The notes under the pieces are model-generated. The model was not told the DNA's origin and ran no database searches. It was given only the letters and a program-made list of their open reading frames with translations. From Anaerolineae bacterium CG2_30_57_67 (GTDB taxonomy: Bacteria; Chloroflexota; Anaerolineae; Anaerolineales; Villigracilaceae), in assembly GCA_001872455.1 (NCBI GenBank), contig MNXJ01000084.1, positions 1-64,000 of the forward strand: 64,000 nucleotides of DNA, written 5' to 3'. Positions 24,844-34,188 of this stretch are shown in pieces (position 1 is the stretch's first letter; every line of letters begins with the position of its first letter). Made by a program: the position numbers and the translations under genes.

Positions 24844-25539
24844 CTACGGAACAAGAAAGTTCTGGTACTCGCCGCGATATTCAGGCGGCAACAGCGCCGC
24901 GATATGGCGCATCACCAGGTCAGCGTTGCGCTGGCGGGAGATGCGGCGTTCCTCGCCGCGCCCGGTTACTGCCGGAACGCAAAAAGGTTGGCCCACCCGC
25001 AAAATCAACTGCGGACGCTGCCAGCGGAGGGCGCGGTTAAAAAAGTCATCGCTGGTGCCAATCACGCCTACCGGCAAAATGGGAACGGCGGCGGCTTCCA
25101 GAATGAACGCCACACCAGGGCGCGCGCGGCGCATGGCGGCGGCGTGTGTGCGCCCGCCCTCTGGCGACATGAGCAACGGATATCCCGCCCGGAGTACTGC
25201 GCCAACCCGTTCCAACGCTTCACGGTCATACGCGCCGCGGTGGACAGGAATCGCGCCATACAGCCGCACCAACAGGTTTTGCCCAAATCCGGCGCGATTC
25301 CAAATGTCAGACGCGCCCAGAACTTCAATGTTGCCCGGCCAAAAGGTCAGTACAAAAGGCGGGTCAAAGACCGAGACGTGATTGAACGCCGCCAGATAGG
25401 GCGCACCCGTTGGAATGTTTTCCAATCCTTCGAGGCGCACGTCAGCGAGTAAGTGAAACAGGCCGCGAAAGATGGGGCGCAAAAGCGCCCGCGCCAGACG
25501 AGAACCAGGCGCGGGCGTGTATGTGTTCATTTTTTGCAT
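24844..25539 (-). CDS. plsC: 1-acyl-sn-glycerol-3-phosphate acyltransferase (PlsC family)
   Basis: AFNHVSVFDPPF (NHxxxxD-like), IPVHRGAYDREALERVG, MSPEGGRTH. Confidence 0.85.
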   Translation of the reverse strand: MQKMNTYTPAPGSRLARALLRPIFRGLFHLLADVRLEGLENIPTGAPYLAAFNHVSVFDPPFVLTFWPGNIEVLGASDIWNRAGFGQNLLVRLYGAIPVHRGAYDREALERVGAVLRAGYPLLMSPEGGRTHAAAMRRARPGVAFILEAAAVPILPVGVIGTSDDFFNRALRWQRPQLILRVGQPFCVPAVTGRGEERRISRQRNADLVMRHIAALLPPEYRGEYQNFLVP

Positions 25540-26204
25540 AGTGATAAGGCTCGTTGGAAAACCGCATCAGCGTCCAGTTTGTCGGAGTCAATCAAGATGG
25601 CGTCATCTGCTGGTTTAAGGGGAGCAACTGCCCGGGTCGAGTCAATGCGGTCACGTTCAATCACCTGGGCGAGAATTTGAACGAAATCTGCTGTTTCGCC
25701 GCGTTGAAGCATTTCATCACAGCGGCGACGGGCGCGTACTTCGGCAGAGGCGTCTAGATAAATTTTCACATCGGCGTCCGGCAAAACAACTGTGCCGATA
25801 TCGCGTCCAACCATCACGACGCGCCCACGCAATCCGATGCGGCGCTGCTGACGGGTGAGCGCTTCGCGCACGCCAGGGTAGGCGGAGACGATTGAAACGT
25901 TGGCGTCCACTTCCGGCTGGCGAATGTCCCAGGTGATGTCGTGACCGTCCACGACCACATCACAGGGGCGGCCATCTTCAAAAGATGGTTCGGTCACTTC
26001 GATGGGAACATCCTGCGCCAGGCGGGTAATGGTGGATTCGTTTGTCAGGTCGAGGCCGTGGTCAAGCGCCAGCCAGGTGATGGCGCGATACATCAGCCCC
26101 GTGTCGAAATACAAATAGCCAAGCGCTTCGGCCAGGTGAAAACCCAGGGTAGATTTGCCCGATGCCGCCGGGCCGTCAATGGCGATGATGCGAAGATGGG
26201 TCAT
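25527..26204 (-). CDS. cmk: (d)CMP kinase
   Basis: IIAIDGPAASGKSTLGFHLAEALGYLYFDTGLMYRAIT, GRDIGTVVLPDADVKIYLDASAEVRARRR. Confidence 0.95.
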   Translation of the reverse strand: MTHLRIIAIDGPAASGKSTLGFHLAEALGYLYFDTGLMYRAITWLALDHGLDLTNESTITRLAQDVPIEVTEPSFEDGRPCDVVVDGHDITWDIRQPEVDANVSIVSAYPGVREALTRQQRRIGLRGRVVMVGRDIGTVVLPDADVKIYLDASAEVRARRRCDEMLQRGETADFVQILAQVIERDRIDSTRAVAPLKPADDAILIDSDKLDADAVFQRALSLCKK

Positions 26205-27892
26205 GGATTGCTTTCGTTGGAAAACAGGTCGGTGCGCGCCCACAGAATGATGTTTTCCTCGCCGGAAGGCAGGGAATGCTCCACCAGCCAGGTCATCCAA
26301 TCGGCGGCGGAGGCTTGCTCCCAGCCAGGGTAGCTGTACCAGCGGAAATCTGCGCCACGGTAGGCGCTTTCTAATTGCGGAGCGGAGAAGCCTTCAGAGG
26401 TAATAAACAGGTTTGAGGTTGAATTGGGCACAAAATCGGCGGCGACGGTTACGTCCCAAGCGCGCAGAAGCCAGCGCAAGGCGGCGGGCGCGTTGGAAGT
26501 GGTGGAAGAATTCATACCGACGAGAATGACTTTCAGTGACTGGGATGTTCCGGTGTGGCGCAGTGACAGGTCATTCATCTGGCGCTGGAGGGCGTCGGCC
26601 TGGGTCACTTGCGCGCCGGGGCGCCAAAACTCAACGGTGGCATGGGGTTTCAGGTTGGCGGCAAACAAGGCGATTGAAAGCGAATAAACTGCCAAAAATC
26701 CCAACCCGCCCCAGAGCGTTCCCTGCCAGGCGACCGCGGTGTTCCAGCCTTGCGCTACAAGCGCGGCGCCAACGGCTAGCATCAGAACAGCGGCCAGTGC
26801 GACGAGGGTGTACATTTGAGCGCTGGGAGGGTCCATCTTTCCCAGGGCAACGGCGGTCAGGGCCAGGGCGGCAAAAGTGAGCAAGAGCAAGGTCAGTACC
26901 GTCATCGCCAGTGTTTCATTGCGCCCGGCTTGCGCTGGAATCAGCAGATGTTGCAACTCAAGCGCAGCCAACGTCCAGAGCGGAATCAATGCCCAGGCCA
27001 GGCCGCCAATCGGGCGCGCCGGCGGCGCCAGAGAAAGAATCAGCGCCGCGAAAAACCAGAAGGTCAGAAAAAGCGTCAAGGCATCGCGTTTCAGCGCCCC
27101 GCGAACGGCAGCGATGAGGCCAAAAATGATTGCCAGTGGCTGATAAATAAACGGAGTGGTTAGCATTACCAGCGGCGGCAAAGCACCAGGAGTCCAAAAG
27201 TCATCCAACGAAAAGCGGAAAATTGCGCCCAGCCCGCCAGGGGAGAGCAGGAAGAAACTGCCAAAGGCCAGATACGCGCCGATGGCATAGAACGCGGCGC
27301 GGCGCAGGCTGGAAGCCTCCAGCCGAAAATCGTCGGCGGGAACGATGCCGCGCGTCAGCCCGTAGGACACCGCCAGCGCCAGCAGTCCGGGCCAGAGTGC
27401 GGGGCCGCTCAACAGCATCCATCCGACGCAAATTCCAGCCCACTCAACCCGGTTGTTGCGCCACAGCCCCCAAACCAGCGCTGTTAGCGTCATCGTCAGA
27501 ATGGGGCTGCCGGCTTCGCGCGAAAGCGCCAGCAGGCCGGGGTCAAGCGCAAGAAAAAAAGTCAGAAAAAGGGCGGCTTTTTGTCCCAGTTTGTCGGCGA
27601 AAAGCAGGGGCGCTAAGACGAGGCCACTGCCTGCCAGCGCTGAAACCAGGCGGGCGGCGGCATTGCTTGCCTGAAAAATGAAAAATAAGCTGGCAGTCAG
27701 GTGGACGTAGAGCGGTTGCGTGCCTAGCGTCACCGGCTGTGAGCGCAGCAAACCCAATGCCTGTAACGCCCAATTGGCTTCGGCGTCGGAAAGGGGAAGT
27801 TCGCCCAGGCGCAAAAGGCGCAAAAGGAGCGCCAGCGCAAAGGCCAGCGCGAACCAGGGAATGAAACGGCGGGAGGAAGATGAAACGGTCAT
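26201..27892 (-). CDS. Glycosyltransferase family 39-like multi-pass membrane protein
   Basis: N-terminal LRLLRLGELPLSDAEANWALQALGL and repeated TM segments as in GT39/PMT-like proteins. Confidence 0.6.
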   Translation of the reverse strand: MTVSSSSRRFIPWFALAFALALLLRLLRLGELPLSDAEANWALQALGLLRSQPVTLGTQPLYVHLTASLFFIFQASNAAARLVSALAGSGLVLAPLLFADKLGQKAALFLTFFLALDPGLLALSREAGSPILTMTLTALVWGLWRNNRVEWAGICVGWMLLSGPALWPGLLALAVSYGLTRGIVPADDFRLEASSLRRAAFYAIGAYLAFGSFFLLSPGGLGAIFRFSLDDFWTPGALPPLVMLTTPFIYQPLAIIFGLIAAVRGALKRDALTLFLTFWFFAALILSLAPPARPIGGLAWALIPLWTLAALELQHLLIPAQAGRNETLAMTVLTLLLLTFAALALTAVALGKMDPPSAQMYTLVALAAVLMLAVGAALVAQGWNTAVAWQGTLWGGLGFLAVYSLSIALFAANLKPHATVEFWRPGAQVTQADALQRQMNDLSLRHTGTSQSLKVILVGMNSSTTSNAPAALRWLLRAWDVTVAADFVPNSTSNLFITSEGFSAPQLESAYRGADFRWYSYPGWEQASAADWMTWLVEHSLPSGEENIILWARTDLFSNESNP

Positions 27893-27901
27893 GGTTGTAT
27901 T

Positions 27902-28948
27902 TTACTGTAAACCAAAGACTTCGTTTAGCGCGCTCAGGGTGGTTGCGACAGCCGCGTCATCAATCCAGTAATGCGTCACCAGACGAAACCGGCGTGGATT
28001 GCTGGCGTGCATCAAGACGCCGCGTTGTTCCATTTTTTGCTCAATTTCGTGGTCACTGAACTGTATTTGCGGAGAAAAATCAAAAAAGACCATGTTGGTG
28101 GCGGGCATGCCCGGCCAGAGACGGAGGCTGGGGATTTTTTGAATTCCTTCGGCTAGGCGCGCAGCGCGGGCGTGGTCATCGACCAGGCGTTCAACCATCG
28201 TCTCCAGGGCGACGATGCCAGCGGCGGCCAAGATGCCGGCCTGACGCATGCCGCCGCCCAGGTGTTTGCGAATTTTGCGGGCGTGGGCAATGAATTCACG
28301 CGAGCCGCACAGCACCGATCCGACCGGGGCGCACAGCCCTTTTGATAGACAAAAAGTGACAGAATCGACCGCGGCGGTCAAGGCGTGCGCGTCCACTTTT
28401 TGGGCAACGGCAGAATTGAACAGACGCGCGCCGTCCATGTGAACAATCAGCCCGCGCGCGTGAGCAAAGTCGGCCAGACGGCGCACGGTTTCGGGCGTCT
28501 GATACACGCCGCCGCAACGGTTGTGGGTGTTTTCGATTTCTATCAGGCGGGTGACGGGTTCGTGGTCATCTTCAGGCGGGCGGATGTTGGCTTCAACCTC
28601 ATTCAGGTCGAGTGAGCCATCGGGCAATTCGGGAATTTGGGAGGAGTGGATGCCGCCCAGCGTGGAAATGCCGCCGCCTTCATACAAAAAAGTGTGCGAA
28701 TGTTTGCCCATGATGACTTCGTCGCCGCGTCCGCAGTGCGCGAGAATGGCGGCCAGATTGCCCATCGTGCCGGAGGGAACGAACAGCCCGGCTTCTTTGC
28801 CCACTTTGGCGGCGGCCAGTTCTTGCAGGGCATTGACGGTTGGGTCATCGTGGTAAACATCATCACCGACAACGGCTTTTGCCATCGCCTCGCGCATGGC
28901 GGGCGTTGGCTGGGTGACAGTATCCGAGCGAAAATCAACAAGGCGCAT
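27902..28948 (-). CDS. ltaE: Low-specificity L-threonine aldolase
   Basis: MRLVDFRSDTVTQPTPAMREAMAKAVVGDDVYHDDPTVNALQE; FCLSKGLCAPVGSVLCGS. Confidence 0.92.
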   Translation of the reverse strand: MRLVDFRSDTVTQPTPAMREAMAKAVVGDDVYHDDPTVNALQELAAAKVGKEAGLFVPSGTMGNLAAILAHCGRGDEVIMGKHSHTFLYEGGGISTLGGIHSSQIPELPDGSLDLNEVEANIRPPEDDHEPVTRLIEIENTHNRCGGVYQTPETVRRLADFAHARGLIVHMDGARLFNSAVAQKVDAHALTAAVDSVTFCLSKGLCAPVGSVLCGSREFIAHARKIRKHLGGGMRQAGILAAAGIVALETMVERLVDDHARAARLAEGIQKIPSLRLWPGMPATNMVFFDFSPQIQFSDHEIEQKMEQRGVLMHASNPRRFRLVTHYWIDDAAVATTLSALNEVFGLQ

Positions 28949-29024
28949 AAAAACTCGCTTTCTGGGGTGGAGGACAGGCCGGTAAACTTGTTTTACATTA
29001 TACTTTCGAGGGTAAAATAAACGG

Positions 29025-29843
29025 GTGATTACTTCGCCACACAACCCAAAACTCAAACTGATACACGCGCTGGCCGGACGTTCCAGGGAGCGGCGCGAAA
29101 ATGGCGCTTTTCTGGCTGAAGGCGTGCGCCTGGTGGAAGATGCGCTGGCGGCTGGCTGGCCGTTTCGCTTCGCGCTGGCGGCAGAGACGCCGGGCGGACG
29201 CGCCGCCAAACTGATTGCCCGCCTGGAAGCAAACGGCGTTGATGTGGAACGCGTTCAAAACGATATTCTTGCAGGCGCAGGCGAAACCGAAACCAGCCAG
29301 GGCGTTTTGGCCGTTCTCGAATTGCCATCCGCGCTTGCTTCACCCGAGGCCCGATTCCCTGTTTTCGCTGCGCCCAACGCCAGCATCCCCGCTTTTGTTG
29401 TCCTTTTTGACCAAATCCGCGACCCCGGCAACCTCGGCACGCTGATTCGCGCGGCGGCGGCAGCGGGAGCGCACGAGATTCTTCTCCCGCCAGAAACGGC
29501 TGACGCCTTTGCCCCAAAAACTGTCCGCGCCGGAATGGGAGCGCATTTTCGCCTGCCGATTCTTTCACGCGCCTGGGGAAAAATCCGTACCCGGCTGAAC
29601 GGGTTGACCGTTTACCTGGCCGAAACCGAGCAAGCAGCCCCGTGCTGGCAAGCCGATTTTCGCCGTCCGCTGGCGCTGATCATCGGCGGCGAAGCCGATG
29701 GCGCCAGCGCCGAAGCCCGCGCCCTGACCAGCCAAAATGTTGTTATTCCCATGCCCGGCGGAGTAGAATCGCTCAACGCCGCCATGGCCGGAACCGTTTT
29801 GATGTTCGAAGTAGTCAGACAGAGAGAAGAGAGACACCCATGA
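29025..29843 (+). CDS. SpoU/TrmH family RNA 2'-O-ribose methyltransferase
   Basis: LFDQIRDPGNLGTLIRAAAAAGAHEILL, LALIIGGEADGAS, VIPMPGGVESLNAAMAGTVLMFEVVRQ; GTG start. Confidence 0.9.
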   Translation: MITSPHNPKLKLIHALAGRSRERRENGAFLAEGVRLVEDALAAGWPFRFALAAETPGGRAAKLIARLEANGVDVERVQNDILAGAGETETSQGVLAVLELPSALASPEARFPVFAAPNASIPAFVVLFDQIRDPGNLGTLIRAAAAAGAHEILLPPETADAFAPKTVRAGMGAHFRLPILSRAWGKIRTRLNGLTVYLAETEQAAPCWQADFRRPLALIIGGEADGASAEARALTSQNVVIPMPGGVESLNAAMAGTVLMFEVVRQREERHP

Positions 29844-31054
29844 AAATCCGTTCCATTACCTATTTTTTCAACCCCGGCTGGCCGCTTAACCAGGAAAAAA
29901 TACAAGAAGCCGGAAAATTTCTGGCGGAGGCCAAAGCCGCTTATCAGGCCGAAGGCTACGAGGTGCAAACTACACGGGTTGCAACGGTTCCGTTCCCAAT
30001 CATTTTGGGCGAACCGCTGATTGGCCTGACCACGCGCATGTCACAAAAAATGAGCGCCGCCATCAAGGCGCAGGGCATTGATTACGCCGCCTTCGGCCCA
30101 GCCATGCCCGAAGTGGCGGAAAGTTATGAACTGATTCCCGACGCCATTCTGCTTTCCGAAAACATCTTCTTTGCCGGTGAAATGGCGACCCCGCAAAAAG
30201 GCATTTCCCTGCCCGCCATCCGCGCCTGCGCCGAGGTTATTTTGCGCAATGCCACACTCAAGCCAGATGGCTTTGCCAATCTGCGTTTCGCCGCGCTGGC
30301 AAACGTTCCGGCGGGCGGGCCATTTTTCCCGGGCGCGTATGCCGACAGTGACAACCCATCCTTTTCGCTGGCGCTTGAAGCCGCCGACCTGGCAGTAGAC
30401 GCTTTCAGCGACGCCGCCACCCTGGACGATGGCCGCAAAGCGCTGGCCGCCGCCATGACCTCCCACGGCGCAAAACTGACCAGCGTCGCCAGTGTCTTGA
30501 AATACCAATTCTCACTCAAATTCAATGGGATTGATTTCTCCACCGCGCCCTATCCCGAAGAAGCGCGTTCCCTCGGCGCGGCCTTTGAACGCATTGGCGC
30601 GCCCAAGGCCGGGATGCACGGCTCGCTGACCGCCGCCGCCTTGCTGACGGAGAGCATGGAGCGCGCCGACTTTGCGCGCGTTGGCTTCAACGGCCTGATG
30701 ATGCCCGTGCTGGAAGATTTCACCCTGGCCGCCCGCGCCGCTGAAGGAATTCTGACCATCAAGGATTTACTGCTCTTCTCGGCAGTCTGCGGCACCGGGC
30801 TGGATACGATTCCGCTCCCTGGCGATGTCACCGCCGAGCAGATTTCTGCGCTGCTGCTGGATATTTCTGCCCTGGCGCTGCGGCTGAACAAACCGCTGAC
30901 TGCCCGGCTGATGCCGATTCCCGGCAAAAAAGCCGGGGACGCCACCGGCTTTGATTTTGACTTTTTTGCCAATAGCAAGGTGATGACGCTCGAAAGCGCC
31001 GGGCTGGGACGGCTGTTCTCGTCTGACGAGCGGCTGATACTGAAGCCGCGCTAA
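29840..31054 (+). CDS. DUF711 family protein
   Basis: MKIRSITYFFNPGW..; overlaps the previous gene stop; GVDFSTAPYPEEARSLGAAFERIG-like motifs. Confidence 0.7.
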   Translation: MKIRSITYFFNPGWPLNQEKIQEAGKFLAEAKAAYQAEGYEVQTTRVATVPFPIILGEPLIGLTTRMSQKMSAAIKAQGIDYAAFGPAMPEVAESYELIPDAILLSENIFFAGEMATPQKGISLPAIRACAEVILRNATLKPDGFANLRFAALANVPAGGPFFPGAYADSDNPSFSLALEAADLAVDAFSDAATLDDGRKALAAAMTSHGAKLTSVASVLKYQFSLKFNGIDFSTAPYPEEARSLGAAFERIGAPKAGMHGSLTAAALLTESMERADFARVGFNGLMMPVLEDFTLAARAAEGILTIKDLLLFSAVCGTGLDTIPLPGDVTAEQISALLLDISALALRLNKPLTARLMPIPGKKAGDATGFDFDFFANSKVMTLESAGLGRLFSSDERLILKPR

Positions 31055-31061
31055 AAACGCC

Positions 31062-31090
31062 AAAGGGCGGGAGATTTTCTCCCGCCCTTT
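31062..31090. terminator. Bidirectional intrinsic terminator
   Basis: AAAGGGCGGGAGA-TTT-TCTCCCGCCCTTT between convergent genes. Confidence 0.9.
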
Positions 31091-31091
31091 T

Positions 31092-31661
31092 TTATATCCG
31101 CCAATACGCTCCGCTGCCGCCCTCGCGCGCCATCAGGCCACTGCCAACCAATTCGCGGCGCAAGGAGGCGGTATCTTCGTGAAAACGCGCCAATATTTCG
31201 TTGACTTGTTTCTCGCTGTAACGCGTCCCCGCATCGAAGGTCTGTACAACATGCCGCAAGATGGCCTCCAATTTTTTGCGCTGCGCCGGAATCGTTTTCA
31301 GGCGTCCATCTGGTAGGCTGAAAACGCGCACAACCTTGTGGTCATAGGCATTCACATCTACGCCATCAGCGGCGGCGCTCATTTGTGCCGGGGAAAGAAT
31401 GCGGCGTGAGAGCGCTTCCAGCGCCTGCTGGTCAAGGTGATAGACGCTGTAATAACCCTCGGCGCGGGCTGAAATCAGCCCGGTTTTGACCAGTTTGCCG
31501 AGGTGATGCGAAACGGTTGGGGCTTTGAGTTCCAGCAGCGCGGCCAATTCTTCCACGCTATATGCTTTTTGCGCCAGCAGGCCGATAATTTTCAGCCGGT
31601 TTGAGTCGGCCAGCGCTTTGAACAGGGTTACAAGTTCATCGGTAGTGTCTTCTGAATTCAT
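31092..31661 (-). CDS. ArsR-type winged-helix regulator with DUF2087-like C-terminal domain
   Basis: LFKALADSNRLKIIGLLAQKAYSVEELAALLELKAPTVSHHLGKLVKTGLI. Confidence 0.85.
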   Translation of the reverse strand: MNSEDTTDELVTLFKALADSNRLKIIGLLAQKAYSVEELAALLELKAPTVSHHLGKLVKTGLISARAEGYYSVYHLDQQALEALSRRILSPAQMSAAADGVDVNAYDHKVVRVFSLPDGRLKTIPAQRKKLEAILRHVVQTFDAGTRYSEKQVNEILARFHEDTASLRRELVGSGLMAREGGSGAYWRI

Positions 31662-31713
31662 TTTTGCCTTTTTAATTATATTATCTTCTAATTGATTTTA
31701 CCATAGTTAAAAC

Positions 31714-31745
31714 AAAAAGACGGCTCGACAACGAGCCGTCTTTTT
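31714..31745. terminator. Bidirectional intrinsic terminator
   Basis: AAAAAGACGGCTCG-ACAA-CGAGCCGTCTTTTT. Confidence 0.85.
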
Positions 31746-31759
31746 GCAAAAGGTGCGCG

Positions 31760-31882
31760 TCAGTGCGGCAAAATTACGCGCGAGTCGTCATAGTCTTGTT
31801 TGCGAAAGAGGATATTGACCAGGCTGATGGGCAGAAAAACCAGCATGAGCGCCAAAACGAGAATAACAAAAATGGGGTCCAT
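31760..31882 (-). CDS. 40-aa single-TM small protein MDPIFVILVLALMLVFLPISLVNILFRKQDYDDSRVILPH
   Basis: Below the ORF-track length cutoff; ATG with GGAG upstream, one hydrophobic helix, terminator just downstream. Confidence 0.55.
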   Translation of the reverse strand: MDPIFVILVLALMLVFLPISLVNILFRKQDYDDSRVILPH

Positions 31883-32011
31883 GAGAATGCTCCTTTCCAA
31901 ATCATTTCTACGCGCCAGATAAGAAAAAGACGTAAAAAATGTTGTTTTGTTCCATGCTTAATCAAACCCCATTTTGCTCCAAGAGGCGCATTACAGAAGC
32001 CTGACAGCGCC

Positions 32012-32254
32012 TCAACAAACCTGCAAGGTGGATTCTTCCACACCAATCCACAATGTGCCGGGCAAAATGGAACGCCAGGGGCGCACCGTCACCGGCCCGG
32101 CGACGCGCTCCGCGTCGGTCATCATGGCGGGATTCACGCGGCAAGCGTTGGGCGTTTTGCCATATTTGGCGCGAAAGTAGGCCGCCGCGCGCAACACTTT
32201 TTCATCCAGCGCCGTTTTGGGGTCGGGGTCAAACCACATCATGCCAATGTCCAT
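32012..32254 (-). CDS. 80-aa conserved-looking hypothetical protein, second gene of SOS-box operon
   Basis: AAAGGAG RBS; 15 bp after the upstream ORF stop; DEKVLRAAAYFRAKYGKTPNACRVNP. Confidence 0.6.
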   Translation of the reverse strand: MDIGMMWFDPDPKTALDEKVLRAAAYFRAKYGKTPNACRVNPAMMTDAERVAGPVTVRPWRSILPGTLWIGVEESTLQVC

Positions 32255-32269
32255 TTCAATTTCTCCTTT

Positions 32270-33049
32270 TTATGCGTTGGCGGAAAGCCAAAAGCGCAAC
32301 CATTGCGAGCGTTGACGCAGGCAAAACTCGTAGCACGGAAAAAGTTGGTTGAGCGGCGCGCCCGGCACGGGGGTCAGTTCTTCGTTCAGCGCCGGGTCGG
32401 CAATGCGGCCAAAAATGCGGGTGCGAAAGAAAGCCAGCCAATCGGGCAGTTTCGCGGCGCGCGCCGAATTGATGGCGGCCACCGGCCACAGCCGGGCACG
32501 CGGGCCGTATTCCAACAGATAAGTCAAGTTGGCGCGGGCATCGTCATCCAGGTGTAGGGCCGAATCGAGGCCGTCAATCAATAAAATCAGCGCGCGGCCA
32601 TCACCGCCGCGCTCCACCCATTCGGCCAGATGCGCCAGTAACTTGGCGGCGGAGGCAGCGTAAGCGGGAAAAACATTCAGACCGGTTTCGGCTTGCAGGG
32701 CGCTCCACTCGCTGGGAAAATCCGTCAGCGCAGTCAGCCCAACCGATTGAGGAGAATTCATGCGCGCGGTGGAGCGCGCCAGGCTCTGCAAGAAAAGCGT
32801 TTTGCCGCTGCCCCGGTCAGCAGTGACGAGCACCGCGCCCGTGGCGGGCTGGTCCATGCGTAAAAGCACGGGCAACCCGTCGCCGGCCACGCCAAACAGC
32901 GCCGCGTTGGGCGGAATGGGACCCATTTGCGCCAACACTTCCGCCAGGTGCGGGAAGACCACGCGCGCCGGGAGCGGTTCCGCGCCCAGCTCGGCTTGAA
33001 CTTCTTGTAAGGCGTGCAAGGCCAGCGCAAAGGTTTCATAACGAGGCAT
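32270..33049 (-). CDS. P-loop ATPase of unknown function (FtsK-like core), LexA-regulated candidate
   Basis: Walker A VTADRGSGKTLFLQSLA, Walker B ALILLIDGLDSAL; start MPRYETFALALHAL at 33049. Confidence 0.7.
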   Translation of the reverse strand: MPRYETFALALHALQEVQAELGAEPLPARVVFPHLAEVLAQMGPIPPNAALFGVAGDGLPVLLRMDQPATGAVLVTADRGSGKTLFLQSLARSTARMNSPQSVGLTALTDFPSEWSALQAETGLNVFPAYAASAAKLLAHLAEWVERGGDGRALILLIDGLDSALHLDDDARANLTYLLEYGPRARLWPVAAINSARAAKLPDWLAFFRTRIFGRIADPALNEELTPVPGAPLNQLFPCYEFCLRQRSQWLRFWLSANA

Positions 33050-33065
33050 AGGACATTCCATTGAC

Positions 33066-33107
33066 GAACATTTGTTCTATTATAATGGGGTTTTGACGTT
33101 ATTTCAA
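33066..33107 (-). promoter_or_regulatory. SOS box plus sigma70 promoter driving the 33049 ATPase gene
   Basis: Minus strand TTGAAA-N17-TATAAT followed by GAACAAATGTTC (perfect GAAC-N4-GTTC). Confidence 0.85.
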
Positions 33108-33119
33108 GAGGCAATTTCT

Positions 33120-33212
33120 GGTGATTACCCACAAGCCGCCAATTTTCGTCCTGCGGACAAAAGCGACATTTATGTCGCCTTGCAGGGTGGAGCAAAGATG
33201 TGGGGTATCACC
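33120..33212. repeat. MITE-like element copy 2 (TIR GGTGATTACCCACA...TGTGGGGTATCACC)
   Basis: Shares TIRs and internal sequence with 21326-21444, minus about 26 bp in the centre. Confidence 0.85.
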
Positions 33213-33317
33213 AGGTAATTTTTGGTGATTAAATTTTTCTAGCAGTTTGAATCAAGTACAATCAGTCGGTCTTCCAAAAAAACATTGTACAGACTGTTTA
33301 TTTCAAACCACCTTTTT

Positions 33318-34175
33318 ATGAATTTCATTTCCCTTCTTCCAGTTTTATACGGCCTGGGCGCTGCGGGTGCCTGGGGCGCCGGCGATTTTGCTGGTGGTCT
33401 GGCCGCGCGGCGCAGTAATGCGCTGGCGGCAGTTTTTCATGCAGAATGGCTGGGAATTATTGGCGTGCTGGGCGCGGCCTGGCTGTATGCGGAACCCATG
33501 CTGGCGGCGCGCGTGTGGCTGTGGGCGATGCTAGCCGGGGCGATTGGTTCGGCGGGCCTGGTGCTGTTGTACCAGGCCATGTCTGACGGACAGATGAGCA
33601 TTGCCGCGCCGGTTTCGGCGTTGGTGGCGGCAATCTTGCCGGTGACGGTCAGCGCTGTCAGCGAAGGCCTGCCGGGCTGGGAAAAAATTATTGGCTTCGG
33701 GTTGGCGTTGCTGGCGGTGTGGCTGGTTTCAACCGGCGAGAGCGGCCCGCTGGGAATGAAAATTGCGAGCTGGCAGGCGTTACGTTTGCCATTTTTGGCT
33801 GGGATTGCCTTTGGCCTTTATTTTGTACTGATGCGTGATGCCGGGCGCACAGGGTTATTTTGGCCGCTGGTAGCCTCGCGCAGCGGCGGCATGGCAATTT
33901 TGGCTGTGTATGCCGGGCTGACACGTTCATCGTTGCGCGTCAGCCGCCCGGTTTGGCCGGTGATGCTGGTCAATGCCGTGATGGATGTGACCGCCAATGG
34001 GCTGTATGTGCTGGCCGGGCAGGTTGGACGGCTGGATGTCGCCGCGGTGCTTGGCTCTCTCTACCCGGGTGTGACGGTTTTACTGGCGTGGCTGGTGCTA
34101 AAAGAACGCATACGCGGCTGGCAAAAGCTGGGAATTGCGCTGGCGCTGGCGGCGATTGGTTTGATTGCAGGTTAA
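33318..34175 (+). CDS. EamA/DMT family transporter
   Basis: 10-TM-like ORF, GLGAAGAWGAGDFAGGLAAR..., SLYPGVTVLLAWLVLKERIRGWQKLGIALALAAIGLIAG. Confidence 0.9.
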   Translation: MNFISLLPVLYGLGAAGAWGAGDFAGGLAARRSNALAAVFHAEWLGIIGVLGAAWLYAEPMLAARVWLWAMLAGAIGSAGLVLLYQAMSDGQMSIAAPVSALVAAILPVTVSAVSEGLPGWEKIIGFGLALLAVWLVSTGESGPLGMKIASWQALRLPFLAGIAFGLYFVLMRDAGRTGLFWPLVASRSGGMAILAVYAGLTRSSLRVSRPVWPVMLVNAVMDVTANGLYVLAGQVGRLDVAAVLGSLYPGVTVLLAWLVLKERIRGWQKLGIALALAAIGLIAG

Positions 34176-34188
34176 CGGAAGCAACTCA

